Of a stretch of DNA of 64,000 nt, positions 43,540 to 53,163 are shown in pieces (position 1 is the stretch's first letter; every line of letters begins with the position of its first letter). The DNA is from Peptococcaceae bacterium BRH_c8a. Lineage in GTDB: Bacteria; Bacillota; Desulfotomaculia; Desulfotomaculales; Desulfallaceae. The notes below the pieces were generated by a model, which was given only the letters and a program-made list of their open reading frames with translations, was not told where the DNA came from and made no database searches. The stretch spans positions 1-64,000 of the forward strand of contig LADP01000046.1 of the NCBI GenBank assembly GCA_000961575.1, written 5' to 3'. The position numbers were made by a program, and so were the translations under genes.

Positions 43540-44532
43540 ATGCAAATCTCAATCTTTAAAAAACAACTGAAGGATAGACTGGACATACAGGAAGTATTTA
43601 ACATTTGGAACGTTCTAAGAGCAAGATACTACAGCTCTGAAACAACCATGTTTTTCAAAAATTTTGTCCACGACCGTGATTTTGACTTAGTGTTAAACAC
43701 CTTACTAAATCATTATGAAAAGCAAGCGCTCATCCTGGAACAACAAGCACAAAAATACAAAATTGAGGTCCCCCAAAGGCCGCCATATAAAATCAAAACA
43801 TCAGTTCAGGTGGATGTAATCACGGACACCTATATTTTCCGGAATATATATAACGGTGTAGTGTCGCAGTTATTCTCGCTTATGACTGCATTTCGTTCAA
43901 CGACGACAAATGATAGTTTGCGAAAGATTATTGCAGATGATTTGAAACAGCATTTGAAGGATTTCGAGACGCTCTATAAATACGGGAAATTAAAGGGGTG
44001 GCAGGAAGACCCACCTGCTTACAAAACAGCTAAACCCGTTAAGTACGAACCATTGTCAACTACTGAAGCATTTCATCTTTGGGATAACATCAGCTTAAGA
44101 TATTCACAAACACAGCTCACCGAACTTTTTATCGGCTTTGCACATGACAAAGAGTTCATTGCTATATTAACAATGGGCAAGAAAAATTTAGACAAACAGG
44201 CGAGAGCACTTGAAGAAGAAGCCATTAAATATGAAATAGCCCTGCCACAGCGACCCCCCTCACACGTAGCCGTTCCGATGGATCCAGAATCATTACAGGA
44301 CAGATTCATGTTCAACGAGATTTTCAAAGGTATCCAAAATGCCATCGATTTGCATATCCGGGCTGTCATTGAAACGATTAGGAATGATAGTTTGCGAACG
44401 ATGCTTATGGGTTATTGGGAAGACGAAATAGTCATGTATGATAAGATTTTAAAATATGGGAAGATGAAAGGATGGGTAAATACACCACCAATGTACAGAT
44501 GCAGAACTTCATATGTCTTTTTTAATGGTTAA
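43540..44532 (+). CDS. DUF3231 protein, tandem domains
   Basis: 330 residues from ATG 43540 with GGAGGTACTCC upstream. Two DUF3231 units in series: EVFNIWNVLRARYYSSETTM to KYGKLKGWQEDPP, and EAFHLWDNISLRYSQTQLTE to KYGKMKGWVNTPP. Each has the FxHD (FVHDRDF, FAHDKEF) and F(R/N)xI motifs. It is a duplicated relative of the 37926 protein and probably spore-associated. Confidence 0.8.
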   Translation: MQISIFKKQLKDRLDIQEVFNIWNVLRARYYSSETTMFFKNFVHDRDFDLVLNTLLNHYEKQALILEQQAQKYKIEVPQRPPYKIKTSVQVDVITDTYIFRNIYNGVVSQLFSLMTAFRSTTTNDSLRKIIADDLKQHLKDFETLYKYGKLKGWQEDPPAYKTAKPVKYEPLSTTEAFHLWDNISLRYSQTQLTELFIGFAHDKEFIAILTMGKKNLDKQARALEEEAIKYEIALPQRPPSHVAVPMDPESLQDRFMFNEIFKGIQNAIDLHIRAVIETIRNDSLRTMLMGYWEDEIVMYDKILKYGKMKGWVNTPPMYRCRTSYVFFNG

Positions 44533-44697
44533 AGGGCCAACGACATAAGGATTTTTTTCGTTCTATAGTGAAGGGTTTAAGATATGTATTAATGGGTGAA
44601 CTTGGTAACTAAAATATGATAAACTGCTCCAGGTGAGCCAGCGACTGATGAACTGATAAACAGGTATCAACAGGATGTAAAGGCGGTTTTAAATTAA

Positions 44698-44720
44698 GCG
44701 CCCAATGTGGGGCGTTTCTA
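44698..44720 (+). terminator. terminator after the tandem DUF3231 gene
   Basis: GCGCCC/GGGGCG(T) stem with an AATGT loop, then TTTCTATTT. Confidence 0.55.
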
Positions 44721-44798
44721 TTTGGTAACCCCTTCATCCACACGTGCATAATATAACGGCAGCAAGAATAAAACCTTTAGCTGAGGAGGCATGTGTTA

Positions 44799-44903
44799 AT
44801 GGGTTACGGCGGAGGCGGTTTTGACGGTAGCTTTATTCTGTTTCTGGTTTTGATTCTGTTGGTATTTGGTATGGGCTTTTTCCCTCACGGTGGTAAGTCA
44901 TAA
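44799..44903 (+). CDS. YjcZ-family mini-protein, second copy
   Basis: 34 residues from ATG 44799; GAGGAGG lies ten bases upstream. MGYGGGGFDGSF is followed by the helix ILFLVLILLVFGMGFF and a short HGGKS tail. It is nearly identical to the 16990 peptide in layout, including the GC-rich hairpin after the stop (44922-44943). Confidence 0.75.
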   Translation: MGYGGGGFDGSFILFLVLILLVFGMGFFPHGGKS

Positions 44904-45497
44904 CCCAAGGCATTTAGGCAAGCGCTCCCTTGTGGGGCGTTTTGCATTTGCTACGCAGAGCAGCATTGTGCAGGCCCTCGCTTACTGGAGGGTTAGATGC
45001 TTTTCACAAAAAAAAAGACTTTTACATATAATGATATTGGAGCCGTAAGCTGCAAGCCTAGCCCCTGGTTCGGTGTATACTGGTCATGGCCAGCAGTTGA
45101 TTTACTGAGAGTTTTGATAGGTCAGGATACTTTGTGGACATTTCATTTAGCCCCTTTCATAAAAATAAAAGGGCCAAGGGAGTTTTGTTTCCCTTGACCC
45201 ATGAAAATACCCCGCCAGGAATAGCTTCCAGAGAAAACACCGAAAACAAATAATCAATGAAATAGCAGCCCATTACCCTTCCCTCAGGGAATTAAAAAGA
45301 AGCAAAATTGGAAACATGTTTATATAAAAGGCGACCGTCCCCTTATGGAGCTAATCGCCTGTTAATAACCTGGAAGGCCATTGCACAAAAAGCCCGGCTT
45401 GACATGGTTAGTCATAGTGTATGGGGAGGAATTGCTGCTTTCTTTATAGCAAATAATATAAGAAAAAGGAAACGGCTGAATTTGTGCGATTGTCAAT
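44904..45497. other. 594-base region without a supported gene
   Basis: Contains a weak GCGCTCCC/GGGGCGT hairpin (44922-44943) and a better GGGCCAAGGGA/TCCCTTGACCC hairpin (45171-45200). Short frames here are not convincing. It ends at the left terminus of the IS21 element. Confidence 0.4.
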
Positions 45498-45822
45498 AGA
45501 ATAGTGATCCATTCGCCAGTAAAAAATTGATCCACTAACGCTTGTAAAAAAGTGATCCACTTTTGGAATACCGCTGAGAAAATATTGAGCCACTTATTAG
45601 CGGCAGATTAAACATAAACTGAATTAAGGAAGGTATATTTGTTTAATTATGGTATATTGCTAGCGTAGCCGTGACTGTGGTAAGTGTGGATAACGCGAAC
45701 GTTATCCTAGCCCTGTGTGTCAACTCGCAGGGGTTGCCAACAGGGCGGCACTGTCCACATAGCCGATTATGAGGTTGTCAAGTTTAGTGACCTGTTTATG
45801 CGTAATCACGTGGTATAACCAA

Positions 45823-46616
45823 TCAATCGTTGTAGGTTGTTTCATCAACCTCACTTCTTTTTAATAAGGTCTGTTCTAATCGGTAGGACTCCAGGACATT
45901 CATGTTCAGTATATGTGAACGGAATGTTACCCTGTCAATTAAAGCTGCCACCATAATTTCGTTTTCAAACAGATCTGTCCAGCTGGAAAACTCAAGATTA
46001 GTAGTCACAATAATACTCGCCCTTTCAGAGCGCTCTGATATTACCTGAAAAAGCATCTCGGATTGATAACGGTTAAAGGTAAGGTAGCTGAGCTCATCTA
46101 TTATCAACAAGTCAATTTTTGCTAGGCCTTTTTCAAGTTTGGTCAGCCGGTGGAACTGTACTGCCTCCGCAAGTTCGTTTGCTAGGTTTGTTGCTGTATA
46201 GAATTGTTAAATCCAGCGTAACAGGCTTTCATGCCTAGCCCTATGGACAAATGCGACTTTCCAGAACCCGGGTTACCTATCATTACGATGTTTTGCCGGT
46301 TTGTAATATAGTCACAAGATGCAAGTTCCCATATGAAGGATTCGGATACGTGCTCGAGCCGTCTGTAATCAAACTCGTCAAGAGTCTTCATAACTGGGAA
46401 CCCGGCCTTTTTAATCCGTCGTTTTTGCCCTGCTTCCTGTCGCTGTATAACTTCCTGCTTCATGAGCTGGCACAGAAATTTATCGTACCCGTCACCAGGC
46501 TCTAGCTGCCTGACAACATTTTCATAACCTGCAAACGTCGGAGTTTTAAGTTGTTTTGCATATAGTTTTATGGTTTCTTTAACGGGGTTTATCTTGGCAG
46601 AATCTACTCCAGTCAT
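45823..46616 (-). pseudogene. istB: IS21 helper ATPase IstB, frameshifted
   Basis: The first part (46616-46182) carries the N-terminal domain and Walker A (GNPGSGKSHL) and ends in NNSIQQQT. The other frame continues as FYTATNLANELAEAVQFHRL, then the Walker B LLIIDELSYL and the C-terminus to 45823. A one-base shift near 46195 splits it. IstB assists the transposase and converts the target to a reactive form. Its start overlaps the istA stop by four bases. A programmed frameshift is not known for istB, so it is probably broken. Confidence 0.75.
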
Positions 46617-48100
46617 ACTGCAGCCACCCCGTTTTTCATTAGATTGTTATACCTATCAAGCTGGGGTTTTGACACTTTGACATCTATCTGTGGATGTATT
46701 GTTGTTGGTTTATCTACTGGTATCAAATGTGCCCGTATCTGTTCTACGAATATTTCAGGGCTTTGTATGTAGCCTATAGCGGCCATGAGCTTGTCTTCCC
46801 CATAGTCAACAAATAGCCGCAAAAGCTTTACCATTTCCAGCGGTCCAGATAGTCGTTTACCTATCTCAAGCAACTCAGCTGAAATATTGCTCTTTACAGG
46901 TTTGGCGTTAAATACGCTGCGGGGCCGTTTCTCAATAAGATCTATGTAATGCTCAAGCCTGTATTTGGTTTGTCCTCTTTGGTAACAGCGCTGGTACTTG
47001 GCTATTTCATTATTCCGGTATAACATCGCAACCTCATTGCCATAGCCCTTAATGCTAACTTCTTTTCCGGCATATTTTACCGGTACAGAGTAGTGGTTGT
47101 AGTCAAATCTAACCGTGGAAAAATCGTCAACTCTTGCGGTCATACTTTTGCTGGGGTTAAATCTGTACCGGGGCAACTGGGTCAGCCTTACTCTTGTAGT
47201 CTTTGCCATCTCACCTACGGTCTGTTCTCTCCCTTTTATCTTGTGCTCACGGTATTTGAGGCACCGGCGCAATATCTCGGCGTTTAGCTCGTCCATGGTA
47301 GCTACTCTTGGTATGGGCACTAATATATTACGCCTTGCCCAACCTACAAGACCCTCAACAAGGCCTTTTTCGTGCCCAGCCGCTATATTACAGTATTCAC
47401 ATTTAAAGGCATAATGAGCTGCTAAGGCTTTATATCTATCCTGAGTTTTTGCATGTGCGCCAAAGCCTTCTTTTACTGCAACTTTGGCATTGTCAAATAT
47501 CATGCGCTTAGGCGCCCCATCAAAATACTCGAAGCCATTAATTTGACCCTCAAGAAAGCTTTCTTCATTCTGGCGGTAAAAGCCCCGGCAGTATATATCT
47601 GCACTGTAACATTCGCGCATACAAAACAGATTTACTTTGATTTTTTTGCCGGCCAAATATATTGTTGCCTCGCCCCAGTCTATCTGGATTGCTTCTCCTG
47701 GTTCATATGATAACGGCACAAATACCTTTCTCTGCTTGTCTTTTAGTTTGGCAACTATCTCGCGTATCGTTGATTCGCCACCATTAAAGCCTTTTTCATC
47801 CACTAGCCGATCATATATCCGTTTCGCTGTGTGCTTCTGTTTTTTTATGTTCTCTACTTCATCAGAGGCAAGGCAGCTTTTTATAAATTCCATGATTTCG
47901 TCGGTTACAACATACTGCCGACGTCCGCTTAACCCCTGGCGTTCCCATGGCACATGTGAACCATCACAATACTTCTTGACCGTGTTGCGTGACACCCCGA
48001 GCATTTTGGATATCGCTCTTTGTGACTTGCCTTCATGTTCGTGTAAATGCCGTATCTTTTCATAAAGTTCCACTTCTATTGGCACCCTTTCACCCCGCAT
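46613..48100 (-). CDS. istA: IS21-family transposase IstA
   Basis: 495 residues from ATG 48100. The N-terminal helix-turn-helix (SQRAISKMLGVSRNTVKKYC) is followed by the DDE catalytic core: IQIDWGEATIYL (first Asp), MIFDNAKVAV (second Asp) and the Glu in AAGHEKGLVEG. The C-terminal beta domain has FDYNHYSVPVKYAG. The gene is intact; activity would depend on a working IstB. Confidence 0.85.
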   Translation of the reverse strand: MRGERVPIEVELYEKIRHLHEHEGKSQRAISKMLGVSRNTVKKYCDGSHVPWERQGLSGRRQYVVTDEIMEFIKSCLASDEVENIKKQKHTAKRIYDRLVDEKGFNGGESTIREIVAKLKDKQRKVFVPLSYEPGEAIQIDWGEATIYLAGKKIKVNLFCMRECYSADIYCRGFYRQNEESFLEGQINGFEYFDGAPKRMIFDNAKVAVKEGFGAHAKTQDRYKALAAHYAFKCEYCNIAAGHEKGLVEGLVGWARRNILVPIPRVATMDELNAEILRRCLKYREHKIKGREQTVGEMAKTTRVRLTQLPRYRFNPSKSMTARVDDFSTVRFDYNHYSVPVKYAGKEVSIKGYGNEVAMLYRNNEIAKYQRCYQRGQTKYRLEHYIDLIEKRPRSVFNAKPVKSNISAELLEIGKRLSGPLEMVKLLRLFVDYGEDKLMAAIGYIQSPEIFVEQIRAHLIPVDKPTTIHPQIDVKVSKPQLDRYNNLMKNGVAAV

Positions 48101-48175
48101 ATCAGCATCCTTATCATTCTGAATTATACAGGGATTTTTTATTAGAAGTGGCTCTCTTTTTTCTTGGCGTTTACT

Positions 48176-48484
48176 TTAATTATGGCGTTCAATAGCCATG
48201 ATTATTTCACCCCAGGCTTGGATTAAGTTTAGAAGGCATTTATTGTAATTTTACCTTATACGTTATTCATTAGCAAATAAATTAAAAGTTATAAACTTAG
48301 ATCCGGTAAGTAGACCCCCAAAACCTAGCTATCATGTGGCTTAAGCCTCAATTTTTCCGTAAAAAATTTGATAAAAAAGAAGAACACCGATCCTGATCGG
48401 GAATTGGTAAAGTATCCAATCAATAACATACCGAAGGAAGGTGTCCTAAGAATTATGGTATCACGTTTCTTTACCAATGATTAA
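48176..48484. other. 309-base stretch without a gene
   Basis: AT-rich. A short ATG frame near 48455 (MVSRFFTND) is too short to support; the region resembles the 5' edge of a lost insertion sequence. Confidence 0.3.
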
Positions 48485-48559
48485 TTAGAATCGCTCAGCC
48501 GCCAGCAATAACGTTATCTGCAGCAGGCATAAAAGAGCTGTTTCGCGCTTACAAAAAAT

Positions 48560-48825
48560 TGTCGGGGTAAATGTACATTTTTCAGCCATCCCTGATTTTG
48601 CTTGAATCCTGAAAAACGATTTTAATGCCCAGCCTTTGGGCCTGCGCAATCTCACGGCGCATGCCCGCGGATATCCGGCTGCCGAACACCCACAACTCGG
48701 ATCATAAGGCAGCAGTTTAAGCCCCATTTTGATCCCCAACTCCCGCTCTTCCGGATTCGATTCACAGAAGAATCTCGGCAGGAGCAAATTTGCGGCTTTT
48801 GTGTACCTTTCGTTTACACGATTGA
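48560..48825 (-). pseudogene. DUF4406/DUF7768-like protein remnant
   Basis: One frame reads VNERYTKAANLLLPRFF, then SNPEERELGIKMGLKLLPY. A second reads WVFGSRISAGMRREIAQAQR, then LGIKIVFQDSSKIRDG. Together they match the small nucleoside-deoxyribosyltransferase-like family in which a CDELWVFG...ISxGM core is conserved. A frameshift near 48700 and a later stop break it. Such genes often lie in phages and mobile regions. Confidence 0.5.
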
Positions 48826-49060
48826 GGAATTTTCCTTTCAGATACCCCCAAAAACTTGGTTTGTAAAATGCGAAAATAATTGATTTTACATACCTTTTAT
48901 TCTTAATTTTTTAAATAAAAAATACGACCAAACTGTAATGTTCAATCGTGTAAATAATTTTTTATACCTTTAAATACTATGGCAAATTGAGATTTTCATC
49001 AATTTCACACTCCATGTTATTAACAACATTATGTCTAACAGTAGTTTATCGATTACAAAA

Positions 49061-49222
49061 CTAAAAATTGTAATCATTCACCATTTGATGTTTTTTACTC
49101 TCCTTCTCAATCGACTCCAGAAGACCGGAGTACTTTTCCCTGTTTTCATTCAAATCATTAAGTACCTCTATGGAAATGCCCTCTTTTATAGTATCTAAGG
49201 CCTTTAAGTGTTTTAAATCCAT
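49061..49222 (-). CDS. small helical protein
   Basis: 53 residues from ATG 49222; GGAGTG lies ~9 bases upstream. It is charged and amphipathic (MDLKHLKALDTIKEGISIEV, then LESIEKESKKHQ), probably a coiled coil. No family recognised; it lacks the SxxLD motif of Spo0E. Confidence 0.4.
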   Translation of the reverse strand: MDLKHLKALDTIKEGISIEVLNDLNENREKYSGLLESIEKESKKHQMVNDYNF

Positions 49223-49599
49223 AATTCTTTCACTCCAAATCTAAATTCTCATGCAGTATGTCCTAAATATTTACACCATGTATTCTAAATTTTAACTTTC
49301 ATTATAAAAGCGTTTTTACTCCATAGAATGCCGCTGTATCAGTAAAAGCAATCCTCCCGTAACAACTCACATTACTTGCTTTTATAGCTTTTCTGGACAC
49401 CACAGCCCGCGGTGTGGCGGCAGTATTCTATGGGCCATCCTGGTGTTTTAATTGATATCTCCGGTATAGGGAGAGCATAGGGAGAGACCGCCGCAAGCCC
49501 GGTGATGGCCGATGTGAAGCCGCCCTGCAGGGTTATCGCCAGCTTGTAAAGCTCCATCGGAACGGTGGAAAACAGGCCGGCCGACATAAAGCCCTTGAT

Positions 49600-50060
49600 G
49601 GCGTTTAAAGAATTCTTACGCACACCTGATAACCTTGGACTTCCCGGAAGTTGACAGGCACATCGCCTGAGCTTTATAGAATTCAGGCAGGGTTCTGAAA
49701 AGCTGCTATGCTTTATCGCAGCGGGAGGTAGCTTTTCTTTTTCCAAATAAATGGACGGGCTGATAGTTGAGTTGAATATAAAGTTGCCAGTAACCGCTTG
49801 GCTCCATTCACCGCAATCAGGGTCGTAGACCGCCGCTGACACCGAGGTGCTCTGACTATACCCCCTATTGAAACGTCAACTGGTCCGGTGAAGGTACCCC
49901 CGTCAGGAACCAGGGTAGGCTTTGGCACCGGAGTTAAGTAGTTAAATAAGGCGGCAGGCGTTTGGACACTAGGCTCTCCGGGCCCGTAAACCACCACGTA
50001 TACCGAGCCGCCGCCGGGAGGGATGGAACTGGGCGACCCATAAACCGCTTCTGCCACTGA
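49600..50060 (-). pseudogene. fragment of an exported beta-repeat protein
   Basis: One frame reads SIPPGGGSVYVVVYGPGEPS, then PTLVPDGGTFTGPVDVSIGG. Another reads SAAVYDPDCGEWSQAVTGNF. These look like successive strands of a chitobiase/HEX C-terminal or Ig-like surface module (PDGGTFTGPVDVSI is the typical start). A frameshift lies near 49860 and no signal peptide or anchor is left. A further 230 bases (49372-49600) are open but not recognised. Confidence 0.4.
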
Positions 50061-50299
50061 ACCGAAATAGACTGCGTTGGCTTTAAATGCTCAAGGGAAG
50101 CACTATTTATTTTCTATTCCAAAATGATAAATGAACCTTTTTGATTCCCAGGTAACAAAGATTAATTATCCAGAGAGACACTGAGAGTGAATAACGGCGC
50201 CGGGGACATAAATGAATATTTCCCCGGCGCCTAAAGTGATTCCATGAAATTATTACGAAATTACTACTTGCATAATTTAACTTTATTTACATTATATGG

Positions 50300-50659
50300 T
50301 GGTGGAGGCGGGGGGAGTCGAACCCACCGTCCGAAAGAAGAGCCACAAGACCTTCTACGAGCGTAGATTGTGTTTTAGGTTTCGATCCGTTGGCGCCCAC
50401 AACCAGGCTTCGCCGGAGCTATCTCGATGAATGTCCCCTAGAGCCTCCGAGAATTGGCTGAAGGGTAATCCTGTATTTTATGACACCCCGAACCCCGCTC
50501 CACAGGCCGGTGCGGGTGGGATGCTAGCTGCAATTAAGCAGCTAGAGCGTAATTATCGTTATTGGCAGTTAAATTAACTGTTCCATCGTATTACGGGCTG
50601 ATGGGACCCCGGCTCGCTTATCCTGCCACAACTTCCCCCGTCGAAACCGTTTCGCCCCC
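50300..50659 (-). ncRNA. ssrA: transfer-messenger RNA (tmRNA)
   Basis: About 360 bases. The 5' end GGGGGCGAAACGGTTTCGAC and the 3' end GGTTCGACTCCCCCCGCCTC plus CACCA fold into the alanyl-tRNA-like domain. The tag frame GCC AAT AAC GAT AAT TAC GCT CTA GCT GCT TAA encodes ANNDNYALAA, of the usual Firmicute type. It rescues stalled ribosomes together with SmpB, encoded just upstream on the same strand. Confidence 0.95.
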
Positions 50660-50686
50660 ATAATTAAAATCTAATTTAGATCCACA

Positions 50687-51145
50687 CTACTGCTGCTGAT
50701 TCTTGCTTTTCATGGCCCTTTCTATTTCCCGCTTGGCATCTCTAGTGGCCATGTCTTCGCGCTTGTCATACTTTTTCTTGCCTCGGGCCAGAGCCAGTTC
50801 GATTTTAACCCAACCGCGCTTGAAGTACAACTTCAGCGGGATCATGGAATACCCTTTTTCCCGGGTCTGCCCAAAGAGCCGCATGATTTCTCGCTTGTGC
50901 ATTAAAAGTTTGCGCGGGCGCTTGGGCTCGTGGTTAAAACGGTTACCCTGTTCGTAAGGGCTTATATGCATATTGTACAGCATCAGCTCGCCGTTTTCAA
51001 CTCGGGCATAACTGTCCTGCAGGTTGGCCTTGCCGGACCGAATGGACTTAATTTCCGTGCCGGTCAATGAGATGCCTGCTTCAAAACTTTCATCAATATG
51101 ATATTCGTGACGAGCCTTACGGTTGGTAATGGTTGTGGCCGGCAT
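50687..51145 (-). CDS. smpB: tmRNA-binding protein SmpB
   Basis: 152 residues from ATG 51145 with AGAGGTG upstream; a longer form from 51187 lacks a site. The OB-fold core is plain ([50 protein letters not shown]), with the basic C-terminal tail ([20 protein letters not shown]) that enters the ribosome. It lies 27 bases before ssrA. The rnr gene that often precedes smpB is missing here. Confidence 0.95.
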   Translation of the reverse strand: MPATTITNRKARHEYHIDESFEAGISLTGTEIKSIRSGKANLQDSYARVENGELMLYNMHISPYEQGNRFNHEPKRPRKLLMHKREIMRLFGQTREKGYSMIPLKLYFKRGWVKIELALARGKKKYDKREDMATRDAKREIERAMKSKNQQQ

Positions 51146-51247
51146 AAAAACACCTCTATCTCTACTTAAAGCACCAAACAAAGCCACCGGCCGTTTGGGT
51201 GCAGTAATTAATAATTATACTCACCTTGAACTAATTTGTCAATGGTT

Positions 51248-51799
51248 TTATAGGCCCATCTCGTCGGAGATGCCCTGCATGGCTTCCACGCCCAAAGTTA
51301 GAAACTCTTCCAGCGAAAGGCCCATTTCCGAGCAAGCAGCCATAGTCTCCCGGTTGGCTCCCCGGGCAAATGCTTTTTCACCATACCGCTTCATTAGGAA
51401 TTCGGTATCAACGGCGGCAAGCTTCTTTTCCGGTCTAATTAGCGCTCCGGCCACAATTAGGCCCGTTAGCGGGTCGGTAGCGTAAAGCGACTTGTCCAGC
51501 AGTGATACGCGAGGCAGTCCGTGGGCCTCATTGTGCACTTTGACCGCATAAACCACATCTTCGGGCAAACCCGTTTGTTCAAGCAGCTCCGCCCCCTCCA
51601 GGCTGTGCCGCTTCGGATCATCCTTGGTGCGGTCGTAGTCGATGTCATGCAGCAGGCCTGCCAGGCCCCATTTTTCCTCGTCCTCGCCAAAATGACGGGC
51701 TAAACGGCGCATTACCGCTTCCACGGCCAGCGAGTGTTTAATCAGATTTTTAGTTTTCATATGCTGCTTTAATAGTTTATATGCTTCTTCGCGATTCAC
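51248..51799 (-). CDS. HD-domain hydrolase
   Basis: 183 residues from GTG 51799, eight bases after GGGGG. Metal ligands of the HD fold are seen in KHSLAVEAVMRRLA, LLHDIDYD and KRHSLEGAELL, with a later Asp in LYATDPLTGLIV. It belongs to the HDIG group of phosphohydrolases. The substrate cannot be told from sequence. It may form a unit with the overlapping thioesterase gene. Confidence 0.75.
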   Translation of the reverse strand: MNREEAYKLLKQHMKTKNLIKHSLAVEAVMRRLARHFGEDEEKWGLAGLLHDIDYDRTKDDPKRHSLEGAELLEQTGLPEDVVYAVKVHNEAHGLPRVSLLDKSLYATDPLTGLIVAGALIRPEKKLAAVDTEFLMKRYGEKAFARGANRETMAACSEMGLSLEEFLTLGVEAMQGISDEMGL

Positions 51800-51830
51800 T
51801 TTGTTAACCCCCTGAATAACTGGTTTAAAA

Positions 51831-52208
51831 CTACCCATCTACTTTCATAAACTTGGCCTTGGCCCTGGCTGCCACTTTGCCGTCGGGCAGCACGATATGG
51901 GCAGCCATTTCGAATATGCGCTCCCTTTTATTTGCTTCGCACCAGGATTCCACCAGCAGCTTTTCGTTGACGGGTACACCCAGGCTGTAGCGGGTGGTCA
52001 TTTCAGCGGTCATGATGGGTATCCCTTGCAGCCATAGCCACCAGGCCATCGTTTCGTCCAGTAGGGCGGCGATCAGGCCGCCGTGCATGTAACCGCTCCA
52101 GCCCTGGTGTTCGTCCCCGGCTGTAAATATGGTGCGGCAGATGTCACCGTCGAGATCAAACTTAAGTTTTAATCCGATTGGGTTTCGGTCACTGCACCCG
52201 AAACACAT
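51831..52208 (-). CDS. PaaI-family hotdog thioesterase
   Basis: 125 residues from ATG 52208; conserved residues (LIKDGNH) lie just upstream in frame, so the true start may be a few codons earlier. CFGCSDRNPIGLKLKF is followed by the hotdog helix MHGGLIAALLDETMAW, with the HGG and catalytic Asp/Glu of PaaI-type acyl-CoA thioesterases. It is probably cytoplasmic and hydrolyses acyl- or aroyl-CoA; the substrate is unknown. Confidence 0.8.
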   Translation of the reverse strand: MCFGCSDRNPIGLKLKFDLDGDICRTIFTAGDEHQGWSGYMHGGLIAALLDETMAWWLWLQGIPIMTAEMTTRYSLGVPVNEKLLVESWCEANKRERIFEMAAHIVLPDGKVAARAKAKFMKVDG

Positions 52209-52362
52209 ATGGTTGCCGTCCTTGATCAGGCTCCCCAGTTTCGCTCACCCCCCGGTTTCTATTGTTACATATTATAACCCGTTATGGCAAGACTTACCTG
52301 TGGAAAAGCCCAAACCAAAGCTGAAGCAGGTTAAAATGCATTAATATTTTACGATAATAAGC

Positions 52363-52611
52363 CTACTGCAGCCTGCCGGCGTTGATGCCGTGGATGTCGT
52401 TTTGTACCGTTTGTCGCAACCTTTCGCTTTTGGTAATACGTTCTTCCAACTTACTCAATTCCGCAGATTCGCCTTCGGTGCCGTTATTCCTTAAGTCGGA
52501 CAGTTTTTGCTTACTATGCTCAATATCCTGTTCCAAGTCGTAGGACAGGTTTACCTTATCTTGATAACTCATGCCCTTTCTGTAACGCACGCCAGGATCA
52601 TTTGAATTCAC
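52363..52611 (-). CDS. small coiled-coil protein
   Basis: 82 residues from GTG 52611 with GGAGGGG six bases upstream. Two charged helices (residues ~20-45 and ~53-72) suggest a short hairpin coiled coil. No family recognised. Confidence 0.5.
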   Translation of the reverse strand: MNSNDPGVRYRKGMSYQDKVNLSYDLEQDIEHSKQKLSDLRNNGTEGESAELSKLEERITKSERLRQTVQNDIHGINAGRLQ

Positions 52612-52770
52612 AATTATCCCCTCCATAAAATGTATAGTTTAATAATCATGTTGATTTAATAAAATTTTGCCCTTAAAAGTTGATCATATGTACCACTTGG
52701 AACTGGTGTCAGTGGCGATGCCGGTTTATAATAAGCAAGACAAGGAAAATTTTTACCGGGAGGGATACGG

Positions 52771-52950
52771 TTGGACAACTTGCAGCTTATTGTGGCGGTA
52801 ATGGCTTTTATATTTGCCGCCGCGTTAATTCCCATGAGTAGGAAAAAAATGAAGGGCAAGGGTGTGCGTACTTGGCGCCTGGTGGCCCTGGGCTTGTTAA
52901 TGTTAGCCGCTTTATTGTCTATGTTCGGGCAGGGAGTGAATTTAAAGTAG
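52771..52950 (+). CDS. small two-helix membrane protein
   Basis: 59 residues from TTG 52771 with GGGAGGG upstream. Two hydrophobic helices (LIVAVMAFIFAAALIP and LVALGLLMLAALLSMF) flank a basic loop (SRKKMKGKGVR). The basic loop inside predicts both ends outside. Function unknown. Confidence 0.5.
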   Translation: MDNLQLIVAVMAFIFAAALIPMSRKKMKGKGVRTWRLVALGLLMLAALLSMFGQGVNLK

Positions 52951-52987
52951 GTGCGGCAAGCGGCTTACCGGGATGGCTAAAATACAA

Positions 52988-53081
52988 AAACGAATACAAC
53001 TTTCTGGTTGGGCTTTGGTGCCAGGTGTTGCAAGTTGAAAGCTGCAAAATACGCAACTTTCAACTTGCAACACCTGGCACC
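52988..53081. repeat. dispersed repeat with 25-bp inverted repeat
   Basis: A 42-bp block at 52988-53029 (contains CTGGTTGGGCTTTGGTGCCA) recurs exactly at 59082-59123. Its end forms one arm of a perfect 25-bp inverted repeat, GGTGCCAGGTGTTGCAAGTT... at 53017-53041 with 53057-53081. This is a REP/MITE-like element. Confidence 0.8.
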
Positions 53082-53111
53082 TTACTGTTTGTATGCTTTA
53101 TTTGGACAAAA

Positions 53112-53143
53112 AAAATACCGGGCTGCAGTAGCCCGGTATTTTT
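53112..53143 (-). terminator. terminator of hppA
   Basis: AAATACCGGGC and GCCCGGTATTT form an 11-bp stem with a 7-nt loop, and T/A runs on both sides. It is bidirectional. Confidence 0.85.
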
Positions 53144-53163
53144 GTTTTGCGTGCTTACAGTTC

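Larger units (their letters stand above)
45498..48175 (-). mobile_element. IS21-family insertion sequence
   Basis: istA and istB lie in the order and overlap typical of IS21. The left end has several TGATCCAC(T)-type repeats (45504-45596). One, CGCCAGTAAAAAATTGATCC (from 45514), matches inverted the right-end segment at 48144-48169 (CGCCAAGAAAAAAGAGAGCC on the minus strand). Exact ends and target duplication were not resolved. Confidence 0.75.

Noticed and set aside
43173-43604. 143-codon minus-strand frame across the palindrome
   Set aside because: It runs antisense through the end of the kinase gene and the 36-bp inverted repeat; no start signal.
45308-45499. 63-codon frame before the IS21 element
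   Set aside because: No ribosome site, no family, and it runs into the IS terminal region.
46190-46200. Programmed frameshift in istB
   Set aside because: No typical slippery heptamer such as A-AAA-AAG was seen, and istB is not known to use one.
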